64,000 bases of DNA from positions 1-64,000 of the forward strand of contig MU278364.1 of the NCBI GenBank assembly GCA_022385755.1, given 5' to 3'. This document shows, one piece after another, positions 1 through 8,330 of the stretch. Origin of the DNA: Trametopsis cervina. Taxonomy: Eukaryota; Basidiomycota; Agaricomycetes; Polyporales; Irpicaceae. A model generated the notes under the pieces. It worked only from the letters and a program-made list of their open reading frames with translations, was not told the DNA's origin and searched no databases. Each line of letters begins with the position of its first letter. Position 1 is the stretch's first letter. The position numbers were made by a program, and so were the translations under genes.

Positions 1-119
1 ATTATTTTGGTGAAGTACAAATTGTGAGCCAAATTAAGACCAGACTTTGAATTTTTACAAATATAAAAATAGTACACAAATCCGGACTTAAATCTAAATG
101 TAATCAGAGTAAGACTAAT

Positions 120-164
120 TTGTCCTTAAGCCGGACTAATTAGTCCAGGCCGGCTTAAGGACAA
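120..164. repeat. Nested perfect palindrome (15-bp arms)
   Basis: Two 15-bp arms, 120-134 and 150-164, are exact reverse complements separated by 15 bp. Overlapping the loop is a second perfect 14-bp palindrome at 133-146 (GGACTAATTAGTCC). The block sits about 120 bp upstream of the SNRNP27 start. It could extrude as a cruciform, be a dimeric factor site, or be the remnant of an inverted-repeat element; the sequence alone does not decide. Confidence 0.75.
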
Positions 165-285
165 GTATCGAGCAGACGACCACAGCCTTCTGCTAGTATC
201 CTCGAGGTCATTCTACTGCGCGGCTGCGGCACAGTCTATACGTGTACTGAAAGCCCTACAGTCAAATATCCTGCAGACTACACTC

Positions 286-1257
286 ATGTCCTCTCGTTAC
301 GATGGCAGACGCCGCGAGGGCGACCGTGATTACGACCGCGACCGGGATCGTGGCCCTCGGCACAGTGACCGGGACCGCCCACCATACAGACGCGACGGCA
401 GGAGCAGGTCAAGAAGTCCAAGACGAGGCGGACCAGATAGAGACAGAGAGCGCAGGGCGCCCGGTGAGTCGTCGTGGTCATTAGTGGCCACTTTCCGTGT
501 ATTAACGTTATTACAGAGAGAAGAGAATATGGAAGAGACGACCGAAGAGAGAGGGACTACCGTGGCGATGGGAAGCGCGATGACCGCGACAGAGACAGAG
601 ATAGGAGAGAGCACCCTCGAGATCACAGAAGAGACCCGAAAGACTCTGAACATGACCGGCGGGATCGTGGACGAGATGCAGACAATGAACGGGAAGCAGG
701 TCGCGGCGGTGCGGAAGGCTCAAGCAAGTCAGGAGGTAGAAGTGAACCTCCTCGTGGCGACAACGACGGGAAACGTGTAGGCATTGGTGTGTCGTATTAG
801 CTGCTTCAAATAGTTCCCGCACTGAACAGATTTTATGTAGGCTCCGAAGAGCCTAACTCGAGACAGGTTTCGGAAATGCCCACAGAAGACGGCGAGGAGG
901 GTGAAGCTATGGATGCGACTACAGAAGACGATTCTGCTATGATGGCCATGATGGGTCTCTCAGGCTTCGGGACTACAAAGGTCAGCACACGACTCTGTGT
1001 ATATGGTCTGGGCGCGCATTGAAGATACTTCAGGGCAAGCATGTTGAAGGGAACCAAGAAGGAACTGCGAATGTTAAGAAAATGCGAACATGGCGCCAAT
1101 ACATGAACAGGTCAGTGACTATATGGCTTGCGTTTGCACCGTCACCTGACAGACGTTTTCTTTCCAGACGCGGAGGTTTCAACAGGTCAGAACTCGTGTT
1201 TACTTTCAGTGTCCTTGCTCACAAATCTTCGTTAGACCCTTGGACAAGATCAAGTAG
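286..1257 (+). CDS. SNRNP27: U4/U6.U5 tri-snRNP 27 kDa protein (SNRNP27 family)
   Basis: Six exons keep frame: 286-463, 517-774, 841-980, 1034-1110, 1168-1185, 1236-1257 (230 residues). The N-terminal two thirds is an Arg/Asp/Ser-rich RS-like domain typical of splicing factors. The C-terminal tail is the family signature: MMAMMGLSGFGTTK, then GKHVEGNQEGTANVKK, then a YMNRRGGFNRPLD-like end. The last two exons are only 18 and 22 nt and restore the conserved C-terminus RPLDKIK, which supports the model strongly. The family is a component of the spliceosomal tri-snRNP and acts in the nucleus. Start chosen as the first ATG that opens the RS domain. An acidic patch precedes the conserved tail. Confidence 0.9.
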
Positions 1258-1678
1258 CGGACCTTGCGTTTTGTTTGGAGGTACTTTGGGCTCAGTTAAG
1301 TCGTGTTCTACAATTAACCCTTTCAGCCACTGCTATCCGTAATATAACAGCTTTTCCATTCTCTTCGAGATGTCGTAGCTGGATTTCACTCATGGGTAAG
1401 CTTAGACACACGTCCATCACTCAGATGCTACCGCTGCTGTCTACTGACCGTTGTGCATGAACATTGTTTTCTATCTCTCACTGCGGGTAAGATTCCTCAA
1501 TCTAATCCATCCAAAGAATCATAGAGTCCGATGAGTATTGGATACTAACTCGTACACACATATGGTCGATGAAATAGAGGGAGAATGGATCATTGCAAAG
1601 GGATTGGAATAAAATATATCATGAAGTGGCGGAAAGAGAGGTATCTCAAGCCGTCACAGCGACGAGCGCCTGGAAAGA
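1258..1678. other. Tail-to-tail intergenic stretch
   Basis: About 420 bp between the SNRNP27 stop and the eIF1 stop. It must hold both 3' untranslated regions. Short open frames here have no family resemblance and I see no RNA gene or repeat. Confidence 0.5.
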
Positions 1679-2242
1679 CTAGAAGCCGTGAATCTTGATA
1701 GTGTTCCTAGGGATACCCTCGTCAACAAGGAATGTGGTGATCTTCTGTCGCTGGTCGCCCTGCAGCTGAATGACTTGACCAGACTCCGCGTCGTCGACCA
1801 AAGTGCCGTTGCAAGCAAATTCCTGTGAGGTGACATCAGCCAAAGGCCATATGACTCCCATATGGCGAACAGTCGCCGATTGTGAGGCGATGAGGCAAAA
1901 TACCCACCTTCTTGAAAGCCTTCAAGAGCTTCTTAGCATCGTACTCTGTGATTGCCAACGGTGTCAGGGTCCCTCTTCAGAGTAAGAGCAGGTATCAAAA
2001 CGCACCTGTAGGAAGGCCCTGAAGAGTAGTCAGGGTCTTACGTCCGTTCCTCTGCTGGACACGGATATGGATATAGTTCGACTGAGATCCAACGTCGTTG
2101 TTTGCGGCGAGTGGGTCACCCTCTTCTGCGAAGGGGTCTGATAAAAGTAAAAATGCGAGGGATTATGTGAGCGGTGAATCGATAACAAAATGCGCGCTGA
2201 AAGAGGGAACTGACCGAAAGTAGCGAAGTTCTGCACGTTCAT
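1679..2242 (-). CDS. SUI1: Translation initiation factor eIF1 (SUI1 family)
   Basis: Four exons on the minus strand, 2215-2242, 2006-2137, 1908-1945 and 1679-1822, encode 113 residues, the usual eIF1 length. The protein starts MNVQNFATFDPFAEEGD and carries the SUI1 core: YIHIRVQQRNGRKTLTTLQG, AKKLLKAFKK, FACNGT, and GQVIQLQGDQRQKI, ending IKIHGF. eIF1 binds the 40S subunit near the P site and enforces start-codon selection during scanning in the cytoplasm. The 38-nt third exon is needed to join LQGLPT to EYDAKK; using a nearer splice acceptor would insert about eight alien residues. A TATA-like run near 2382-2392 lies about 140 bp upstream of the start. Confidence 0.95.
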
Positions 2243-2525
2243 GCGACGGACGGAAAGTACAGCAAGGAGAAGTGTTGAAACAAAGAAAGGCTGAGTAGGG
2301 GTTGCTTGGAGGGTGAGAGAGCTGAGTGAGAGGGCGCGGAAGATGAGCGACAGATGACGGAAACGAACACAGCGGGCAGACATATATATACCGATAACGC
2401 CTAGATTACGTAAGCATACAATAGATCCTCGTTCTCCTCTTTTCGCCTTCTACACTTTCCCAAGGCGTGCCGCTCTCGTCTTCATCCTAAGCTATATCTC
2501 TGACTCACATAACTACGAGGCGATA
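2243..2525. promoter_or_regulatory. Shared divergent promoter region
   Basis: About 280 bp separate the eIF1 start (minus) from the next start (plus). It contains a TATA-like run CATATATATACC near 2382-2392 and a CT-rich tract around 2430-2465 of the kind often found just upstream of fungal start codons. The assignment of each element to one gene is inference. Confidence 0.4.
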
Positions 2526-3340
2526 ATGGCGGACACAGCAACGGCAGCGACGCCCAGTCAGAAGAGAAAGAGGCCGCCGACGTTCCAGCACCTGCCCATC
2601 AATCGAGGTAAGGCTATTCCGCACAGCATCCGACAACTTGACTGAATGCTTGACTGGGTCTAGCCAAGAAGCTGAAGCAGTCATGGGTGGAAGTACAGAA
2701 GATGAAGAGTAAATGGAAGGCGCAGAAACGGAAAGAGGGTCTTGCTACAGCAAGACCACCGCTACCACCGTTTGAAGACCATCACAGTGCAGACGAAGAC
2801 TCTGAGAACGACGGAGATCGCCCTACCCGGTCAGACTCTCCAAAACGGTCGCAACCCGATGGTAGCAACTCCTCTTCTGAAGAGAACGACGCCGAGGAAG
2901 AAGACGAGAGTGAAGAGGACGGGGGAGACGGAGATAAGGAAGGAGAAAATTACAGCGTTGATGAGCTGCCGCAGCGAGGAGCGCAATCGTTCCGCGGTAG
3001 ACCACCGCACAAAACAAGACCGGCACATAATGGCCGTGGTAGCGGCGCGCGGGCTGGTCCATCGCGAAAAGAGACAGAAGCCAAGCCCGCGGAAGAAACA
3101 CCATCCCTACGAGAACTACAAAATCAAGCGTACTCTCGCTCTTCTCTTCATACCTTCAAGGCCAACTCTTCACGCAAACAAGGGGCCCCAGACGGTGCAA
3201 ACTCGAATCGCAGAGGGCGTGGGCGAGGACACGCGCCGACAAATGGGCGTGGGCAAGCTAGAGACCGTGGTCGAGGACAACCTGACATGCGCCTTCGAAT
3301 GAACGCTATGCTAGAGAAAATAAAGAGGGATATGGCATAG
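2526..3340 (+). CDS. Basic/acidic low-complexity protein, probably nuclear
   Basis: Two exons, 2526-2607 and 2664-3340, give 252 residues. The N-terminus is the most conserved-looking part: a basic block PINRAKKLKQSWVEVQKMKS followed by KWKAQKRKEG, predicted helical. Then comes an acidic Ser/Glu/Asp stretch around residues 55-105, an RG/RGRG-rich segment around 190-235, and a short C-terminal helix ending MLEKIKRDMA. The mix of basic helix, acidic patch and RGG-like repeats resembles nucleolar or rRNA-processing proteins, but I do not recognise the family with confidence. It is transcribed divergently from eIF1. Intron is 56 nt with canonical ends. Confidence 0.75.
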
Positions 3341-4389
3341 GGGGTGGGATCCCGTGTCGATGACGCCACAGCTCTGGACCATACAAGGAAAGGGCGGTAT
3401 TTCGACGATCTAGTCGCGGTGTCTTTATTTTGGGTGCATAAAGGTACCGTCTAGGCCATGCACGTCATCTACTGCCTCACAAAAGCCTCAAGCAGAAGCA
3501 CGGGTCGAGACCTACGATGGTTATTGCTCATATCCAACACCATCTTCACATCCTGCATTGTAGCTTCTAGCCTTGTAGGGGCTATTGCTATACTTGTGGA
3601 GAATGGCGGAGAGCCCGAAGTGGATCTGTAGTGAACTGTTGGCATGTCTACAGAGCAGTCCTTTCTCCCTTCAATGAAGATGACTCTGTAGTCTGTTCTT
3701 ATCCTATGGGCAGATGAGCGTACACAGCGAAACAAGTTTACGCCGAGCGTAAGTTCTCCATTCATCTACACCCGCCAGGCGGTAGAGCTTATTTAACGAG
3801 CCTTCCTCTTTTTTACCGCAGTACCTCCGCATCCTAAACACACATATGTCTCGCAAATTCTCGCAACTCTCCTCGCGCTCTACTGCCTTCATTCAGACAC
3901 GACACGCTATTTTTGTCGCTGGATAAAAATATAGTTTTGTATCCATGTCAGAAGGGCACAAATCTAAACACCGATGTGGTACTCTATGAAGTAATACAAG
4001 AGCCCGAGAGCTCTTGTGAGTTAAATGACCACCGTCATCCATTAGGTGAAACAAGCATCGCTATTGAGGGAACAACGAACTGTGCTTCTGTGTCAAGCAC
4101 GTAGCTTATTGTAATATGCGTCGACAACGCACAGAGGACAACTGTATTATGGCGCTCGGTTTTACCAGATGTCGTATATGCTCTGAACACGATGGATACG
4201 AAAACAAGAGCTGAAGTCTAAGCTGTCGAGCGACGACAAACAACGCCGCCTTCCCGTTCAGGAGTGTGCATTGATCGATCGATCTGAACCAGGGGCACGA
4301 GATTGTGCAGATGATGGCAGAATGACAGCATCCCCCGCGGCCAGTGTGCGTGACAAACCAAGCTGCCGTTGGCTCACACAGGCAGCCAG
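3341..4389. other. Intergenic stretch with one weak minus-strand ORF
   Basis: About 1 kb between the gene ending at 3340 and glyoxalase II. It contains only the 98-codon minus-strand frame listed separately (3469-3765). A GATC repeat run sits near 4264-4276. No RNA gene or repeat family is recognisable. Confidence 0.4.
3469..3765 (-). CDS. Possible small hypothetical protein (98 residues)
   Basis: A continuous ATG-started frame on the minus strand encodes 98 residues starting MNGELTLGVNLF and ending LLLEAFVRQ. An alternative spliced model is also frame-consistent: a first exon from the ATG at 3892, a GT-AG intron and a join at the CCCATAG acceptor near 3717, leading into IRTDYRVIFIEGRKD. Both models share the C-terminal 80 residues. 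Amino-acid composition is balanced rather than random-looking, but I recognise no domain. It may equally be chance. Confidence 0.3.
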   Translation of the reverse strand: MNGELTLGVNLFRCVRSSAHRIRTDYRVIFIEGRKDCSVDMPTVHYRSTSGSPPFSTSIAIAPTRLEATMQDVKMVLDMSNNHRRSRPVLLLEAFVRQ

Positions 4390-5479
4390 ATGCTCTCTTT
4401 GCGCTCTTCCAGATCGTCGTTCATCCTCTCGCGCAGGCTGTTCTCCTCCTCGTCTATCCGTAACATGAAGATCATCCCCGTTCCCGTGCGCTCAGACAAC
4501 TACGCGTACCTCATTGTCGATGAGGAGACCAACAAAGCTGCTGCCGTTGACGTCTTTGATGTTCCCAAGGTGCAGGCTGCTGCCCAGAAGGCCGGCGTGG
4601 AGATCATCGCAGGGCTCACGACGCACCATCATGAGGACCACAGTGGAGGAAACAAGGTACGTGGGTGATAGCGCATACCGTCGACACGTGCTGATGTTGC
4701 CCTGCTTCAGGCTTTTGTGCGTACCCATATTTACGCGTTCTGTGCCCGGAAATGATTGAGGCTGTGTAAAGGCTGCCGCATACCCAGGAGTACCCATGTA
4801 CGGTGGAAGCAACAAAGCACCCGCGTTGACGAACATCGTCGGGGACAAGGACGAGTTCAAAATAACTGAGAACATCCACGTTAAGTGAGTCAATTTGTCG
4901 TTGGAGAACGGAGAGTTGAATCACATACCTATTTCTCACGCGACTCTATCGCCTTATAGGTGTCTCGCAACTCCGTGTCATACCCAAGACTCCATCTGTT
5001 ACTACACCACGCCCTCGTCCACATCGTCCTCCAAGCACCCCGGCGGCGTGTTCACTGGTGACACGCTCTTCACCGCAGGTTGCGGACGTTTCTTCGAGGG
5101 TACAGCACCGGAGATGCACGCCGCTCTTTCCTACCTCGGCACTCTCCCCGGCGAGACCATCACCTACGTCGGACACGAATACACCCAGGGCAACCTATCG
5201 TTCGCGAAGAGCGTCGAACCCGACAACGCGGCGTTCGGAAGACTCGAGAAACTGGTGAGCGAGGGAGAGACGGCGGGCAAGAGCACGATCGCAGACGAGA
5301 AGGAGTGGAACCCGTTCATGCGACTGGGCAATCCTGCTATCCAGTGCGTATCCTTTCGAATCCTTGAACTGCTGGTAGAGTGTATGCTGAATATTTTGTG
5401 TAGGAAAGCGACGGGCAAGACAGACGCGGAAGGTGTTATGGCTACACTGCGGGAGCTTAAGAACAACTTTAGAGGGTGA
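4390..5479 (+). CDS. GLO2: Hydroxyacylglutathione hydrolase (glyoxalase II)
   Basis: Five exons keep frame: 4390-4656, 4720-4725, 4772-4884, 4960-5343, 5404-5479 (281 residues). It has the metallo-beta-lactamase metal site THHHEDHSGGNK near residue 80, a second-shell PCHT, FTGDTLFTAGCGRFFEGT, and the C-terminal substrate-binding GHEYTQGN and EWNPFMR. The enzyme hydrolyses S-lactoylglutathione to D-lactate and glutathione, finishing methylglyoxal detoxification. The first 25 residues are Ser/Arg-rich without acidic residues (mitochondrial presequence-like), followed by an in-frame ATG at 4465 opening MKIIPVPVRSDNYAY, the usual cytosolic start. Exon 2 is only 6 nt; without it the conserved GGNK-AFA-YPG join is lost. 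Confidence 0.93.
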
Positions 5480-5981
5480 GGGTGAGTTCTTCTATCCCTG
5501 TTATGTCGTGCTTTGTCTCATAACTACATCAGTCCGAGCAAACTATGACCCTCCCAGTGATCGTGAGCCGTGGGGGTACCTGCGCGGATGCGGGAAGTAG
5601 CCAATGTACAACATGCCATACAGTATGGGAAGCTCGGATATAAATGTACTCATTATCAACCCACAAGTAGCGTTGGATGATCCGTTGCAGAGAGTCCTAA
5701 AACCAATCTTATCTGTTCGCGCTATTTGCGGGCATACGCGGCGTCGCATCGCCTACCCGCATATATCCACTGACAACTAGTGATGAGTACTCTGCGCCGG
5801 GAGGTCAGGTTAGATGCACAACACGTATAAATTATGATTAATCCCATAGATGTAACAAACGCATATGTTCGCAACCGCAGAGTCGATATTCGTGAATCCC
5901 ATTACACAGGTCGGAATCCGTCCCTGCGCCTATCTTCCTTCCAATTCATTTTGATTCGAAACATGAGAGCATGTACGAGCG
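5480..5981. other. Tail-to-tail intergenic stretch
   Basis: About 500 bp between the ends of glyoxalase II (plus) and the SFT2-like gene (minus). Only 3' untranslated sequence is expected; I see no conserved frame or repeat. Confidence 0.5.
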
Positions 5982-6893
5982 TTACATGCCGAACACCTTG
6001 AGGACAGCCGACCGTGCATACGGGATGTAGGAGAGCGTGTACCATGTGTAAGCGACGTATTCGATGATAACGAAGACTGTGAAGGAGGGTGGTATAAGTC
6101 AGTTCCCGCAAGCATACGTTTCAAGAAACTCGAAGATGCGTACTGATTGATAAGACCTATAAGTAGCAGCACAACAGCATCAGAGGAAATCAAACAAGGA
6201 TAATGCACGATGTACTCACGTCGCTTGAGAGGACGAATGCACCAATAAACACAAGCACGATCGAGGCTAGGAAGACGATTGTGGCGAGGACTCGTACTGG
6301 CTTAAACATCTGCGGCGAGAGGTTAGCAAACAGCATCTCGGCACATAATTGAATCAGCATAGGGACAACGAACCATCTTGATTTGCTTAGCGAACTGGAT
6401 CATGCGTAGGTGCGTCAGTCTGGGGATGGTGCGGCAGTATTGAACGGTGACATACCCCGAGGAGGAAGCCAGTTCCGAGAAGAGAGACGACGGTGCCGAT
6501 AGCAAATAGGGCTAAAGCAACGATGTGAGAATGCATGATTATATATGCGACTGCGAACGATGCACGAACTTGCGAAGAGTCCGAGCTGCCCGATGAATAA
6601 CAGGATTGAACCCAACAAACTCAGAACAAAGCCAGTGACGAGACTAAGTGGATCGGTTACACATTGAAAGCGATAGTTGGCGGAAGAATGAATTGGACGG
6701 CAGAAGTATGCATATGTGATCAGTGGGGGTCTGGGAGGTAGCCACTGCTGTCTGCGTACCATCCGGCGAAGCCATACAGTCTCTGCTGCCTTGTCAAGCC
6801 CAAGAACTTGAACGCCGAATCGCCTTCAAAGAACTGTGTCTCTGGTATTGCGCCCCCGGCGGCCTCGAGATTGAACCAGCCCTTGGATGCCAT
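5982..6893 (-). CDS. SFT2: SFT2-like Golgi vesicle transport membrane protein
   Basis: Seven exons on the minus strand (6760-6893, 6570-6643, 6456-6511, 6374-6394, 6220-6309, 6144-6156, 5982-6076) give 160 residues. After a soluble N-terminus (FNLEAAGG) come four membrane helices: FVLSLLGSILLFIGQLGLF, FAIGTVVSLLGTGFLLG, VLATIVFLASIVLVFIGAFV, and IIFVIIEYVAYTWYTLSYIP. The loop FAKQIKMMFKPVR and the end YTWYTLSYIPYAR are hallmarks of the SFT2/GOT1 family, which works in retrograde endosome-to-Golgi vesicle fusion. Exons of 21 and 13 nt are required. GOT1 is the alternative, but the YTLSYIPYAR end favours SFT2. Confidence 0.9.
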
Positions 6894-7307
6894 TTATTAT
6901 CGTGTTATTCGGTTGCCTTTGCGAAGTTCTGTCGTCAGCGCGTCTCAAAGTGCGTGTAATGATACAGGTGTTCGGGAGGTTGCGTGCAGATCGTAGTCGT
7001 AGAGTCAGAGTACCAGCTGAGCTTTCGAGGAGGGGGGCAGGGGAAGCGGGGAGTGAGACCGTCGAGGTGTTTCGGAGGAGGGAAGGAGGGCGTGGACAGC
7101 AGAGGGCTCCTTGGGCGGATGCCTGCGCACGAGCGGATCTAGATCGCGTCGTTTCGTACGAAGCCTTGATGCCGGCGGCGTGGCGCATCAATCTGTGTCA
7201 ACTCAAAGTACGCGAAACACTTGGACCATCTCTCAGGTTGGTTCGTTCATTGCACCCCTTGCTTTCAAACGGTATATATGTAACATGCTAATGTCAATGC
7301 CTCAAAG
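6894..7307. promoter_or_regulatory. Divergent promoter region
   Basis: About 410 bp between the SFT2-like start (minus) and the plus-strand start at 7308. A purine-rich tract (GGAGGGGGGCAGGGGAAG...) occupies about 7027-7090. A TATATATG run lies at about 7272-7279, some 30 bp before the plus-strand start, where a 5' end could sit. No open frame here has coding character. Confidence 0.4.
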
Positions 7308-8195
7308 ATGAGCGGCAGACTTGCTTCGTTTAAAGGACCTTCGTCCCCCGCTCCGTCCCCGTCGAAAGCGAAGCAGGTTCAATCTCCCAGCGCCCCTGCT
7401 TCGCCGTTGCGTTCCACAGAGTCAACCTATCATCGCAAACTACGCACACTGCTTCAGGAGCTGAACACAGTAGCAGATAATTGGGACGATATTGTGTTAG
7501 TCAATGGTCTCAAAGCTGCGAAGAGCCTTGTGGATACAAGAACTGATCTTGAGTTCGTCATCTGCGATAACTCATTTATGGACCTTATAGTTGACGGATC
7601 TGTGGTTTCATTACAGCAATGCCCTGTCCATCATTCCTGGGGGGTCGCAGCCAAAATACAGGCTCGTAGAACCCAAGCTTACCGAAATGGAGACGCGCAT
7701 CGCCCAACTTGATGTGGTCATCGAGAAATTGGTATAGCGTATTCATCCACTCATTCTCAAGCGCATTTGTAATAATAATCCAATCAAAAGCGCAAACAGT
7801 TCTACAGGATGAACCTTATAGTGGACAACATAGAGAACCTTCTCTTTGATGCTCTCAAGACGAAAGGCTTGCAATTCGTGCAGGAGCCGCTATGGGTCAC
7901 CTGGTCATTGGAAAAGTTCGGCAAGTGCTCTTTGATTTTTCGTCTGCCCGGACACCGCTTACGCCAAGTAATCACAGCCACCACGATCCCAGAAATTCTC
8001 GTGCCGTATCACCGGTCTCTGGAGATGCACAAGGATATCGTAGAGACTCTGCGCAGCCATTCAGTGTCATTCGAGGCGTCGAGGGAGGCGATAGCTAACT
8101 GGGTTGCACAGCCACACTTAGAAGAAGGCAGCTGGGACGCACAGTGGGAGCCCCTCTGTGAGATAGAGATAGAACGCTGGAACAATGACAAATGA
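7308..8195 (+). CDS. Unrecognised helical protein, probably conserved in fungi
   Basis: Four exons keep frame: 7308-7552, 7617-7731, 7800-7920, 7978-8195 (232 residues). The first 35 residues are Pro/Ser-rich. The rest is largely helical with a Trp-containing core: LLQELNTVADNWDDIVLVNG, a coiled-coil-like segment EPKLTEMETRIAQLDVVIEK, then LWVTWSLEKF, and a C-terminal SFEASREAIANWVAQP. I do not recognise the family and assign no function. The third intron starts with GC (GCAAGT) rather than GT; splicing it joins EKFG directly to ATTIPEILVPYHRS. Retaining it also leaves an open frame that adds 19 residues. Confidence 0.75.
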
Positions 8196-8330
8196 GATGC
8201 GTTATGCCAGGCGGCCTCCGCATGTCATGTGCCTTGAGAAACGGCGTACAGGTTATTGCCGTGCCAAGAAATTACAGGGGGAGCTTAAGTACATTAGCAA
8301 CTAGGGTACAAAAAGCTATAACAGCTCCAT

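Noticed and set aside
286..780. Long plus-strand frame reading through the SNRNP27 intron
   Set aside because: It is a shadow: the conserved protein requires splicing at 463/517, after which the downstream frame carries the RS repeats.
6591..6608. GGATTGAACC, a reverse-complement tRNA B-box look-alike
   Set aside because: It is inside an SFT2-like coding exon and has no matching A box or cloverleaf.
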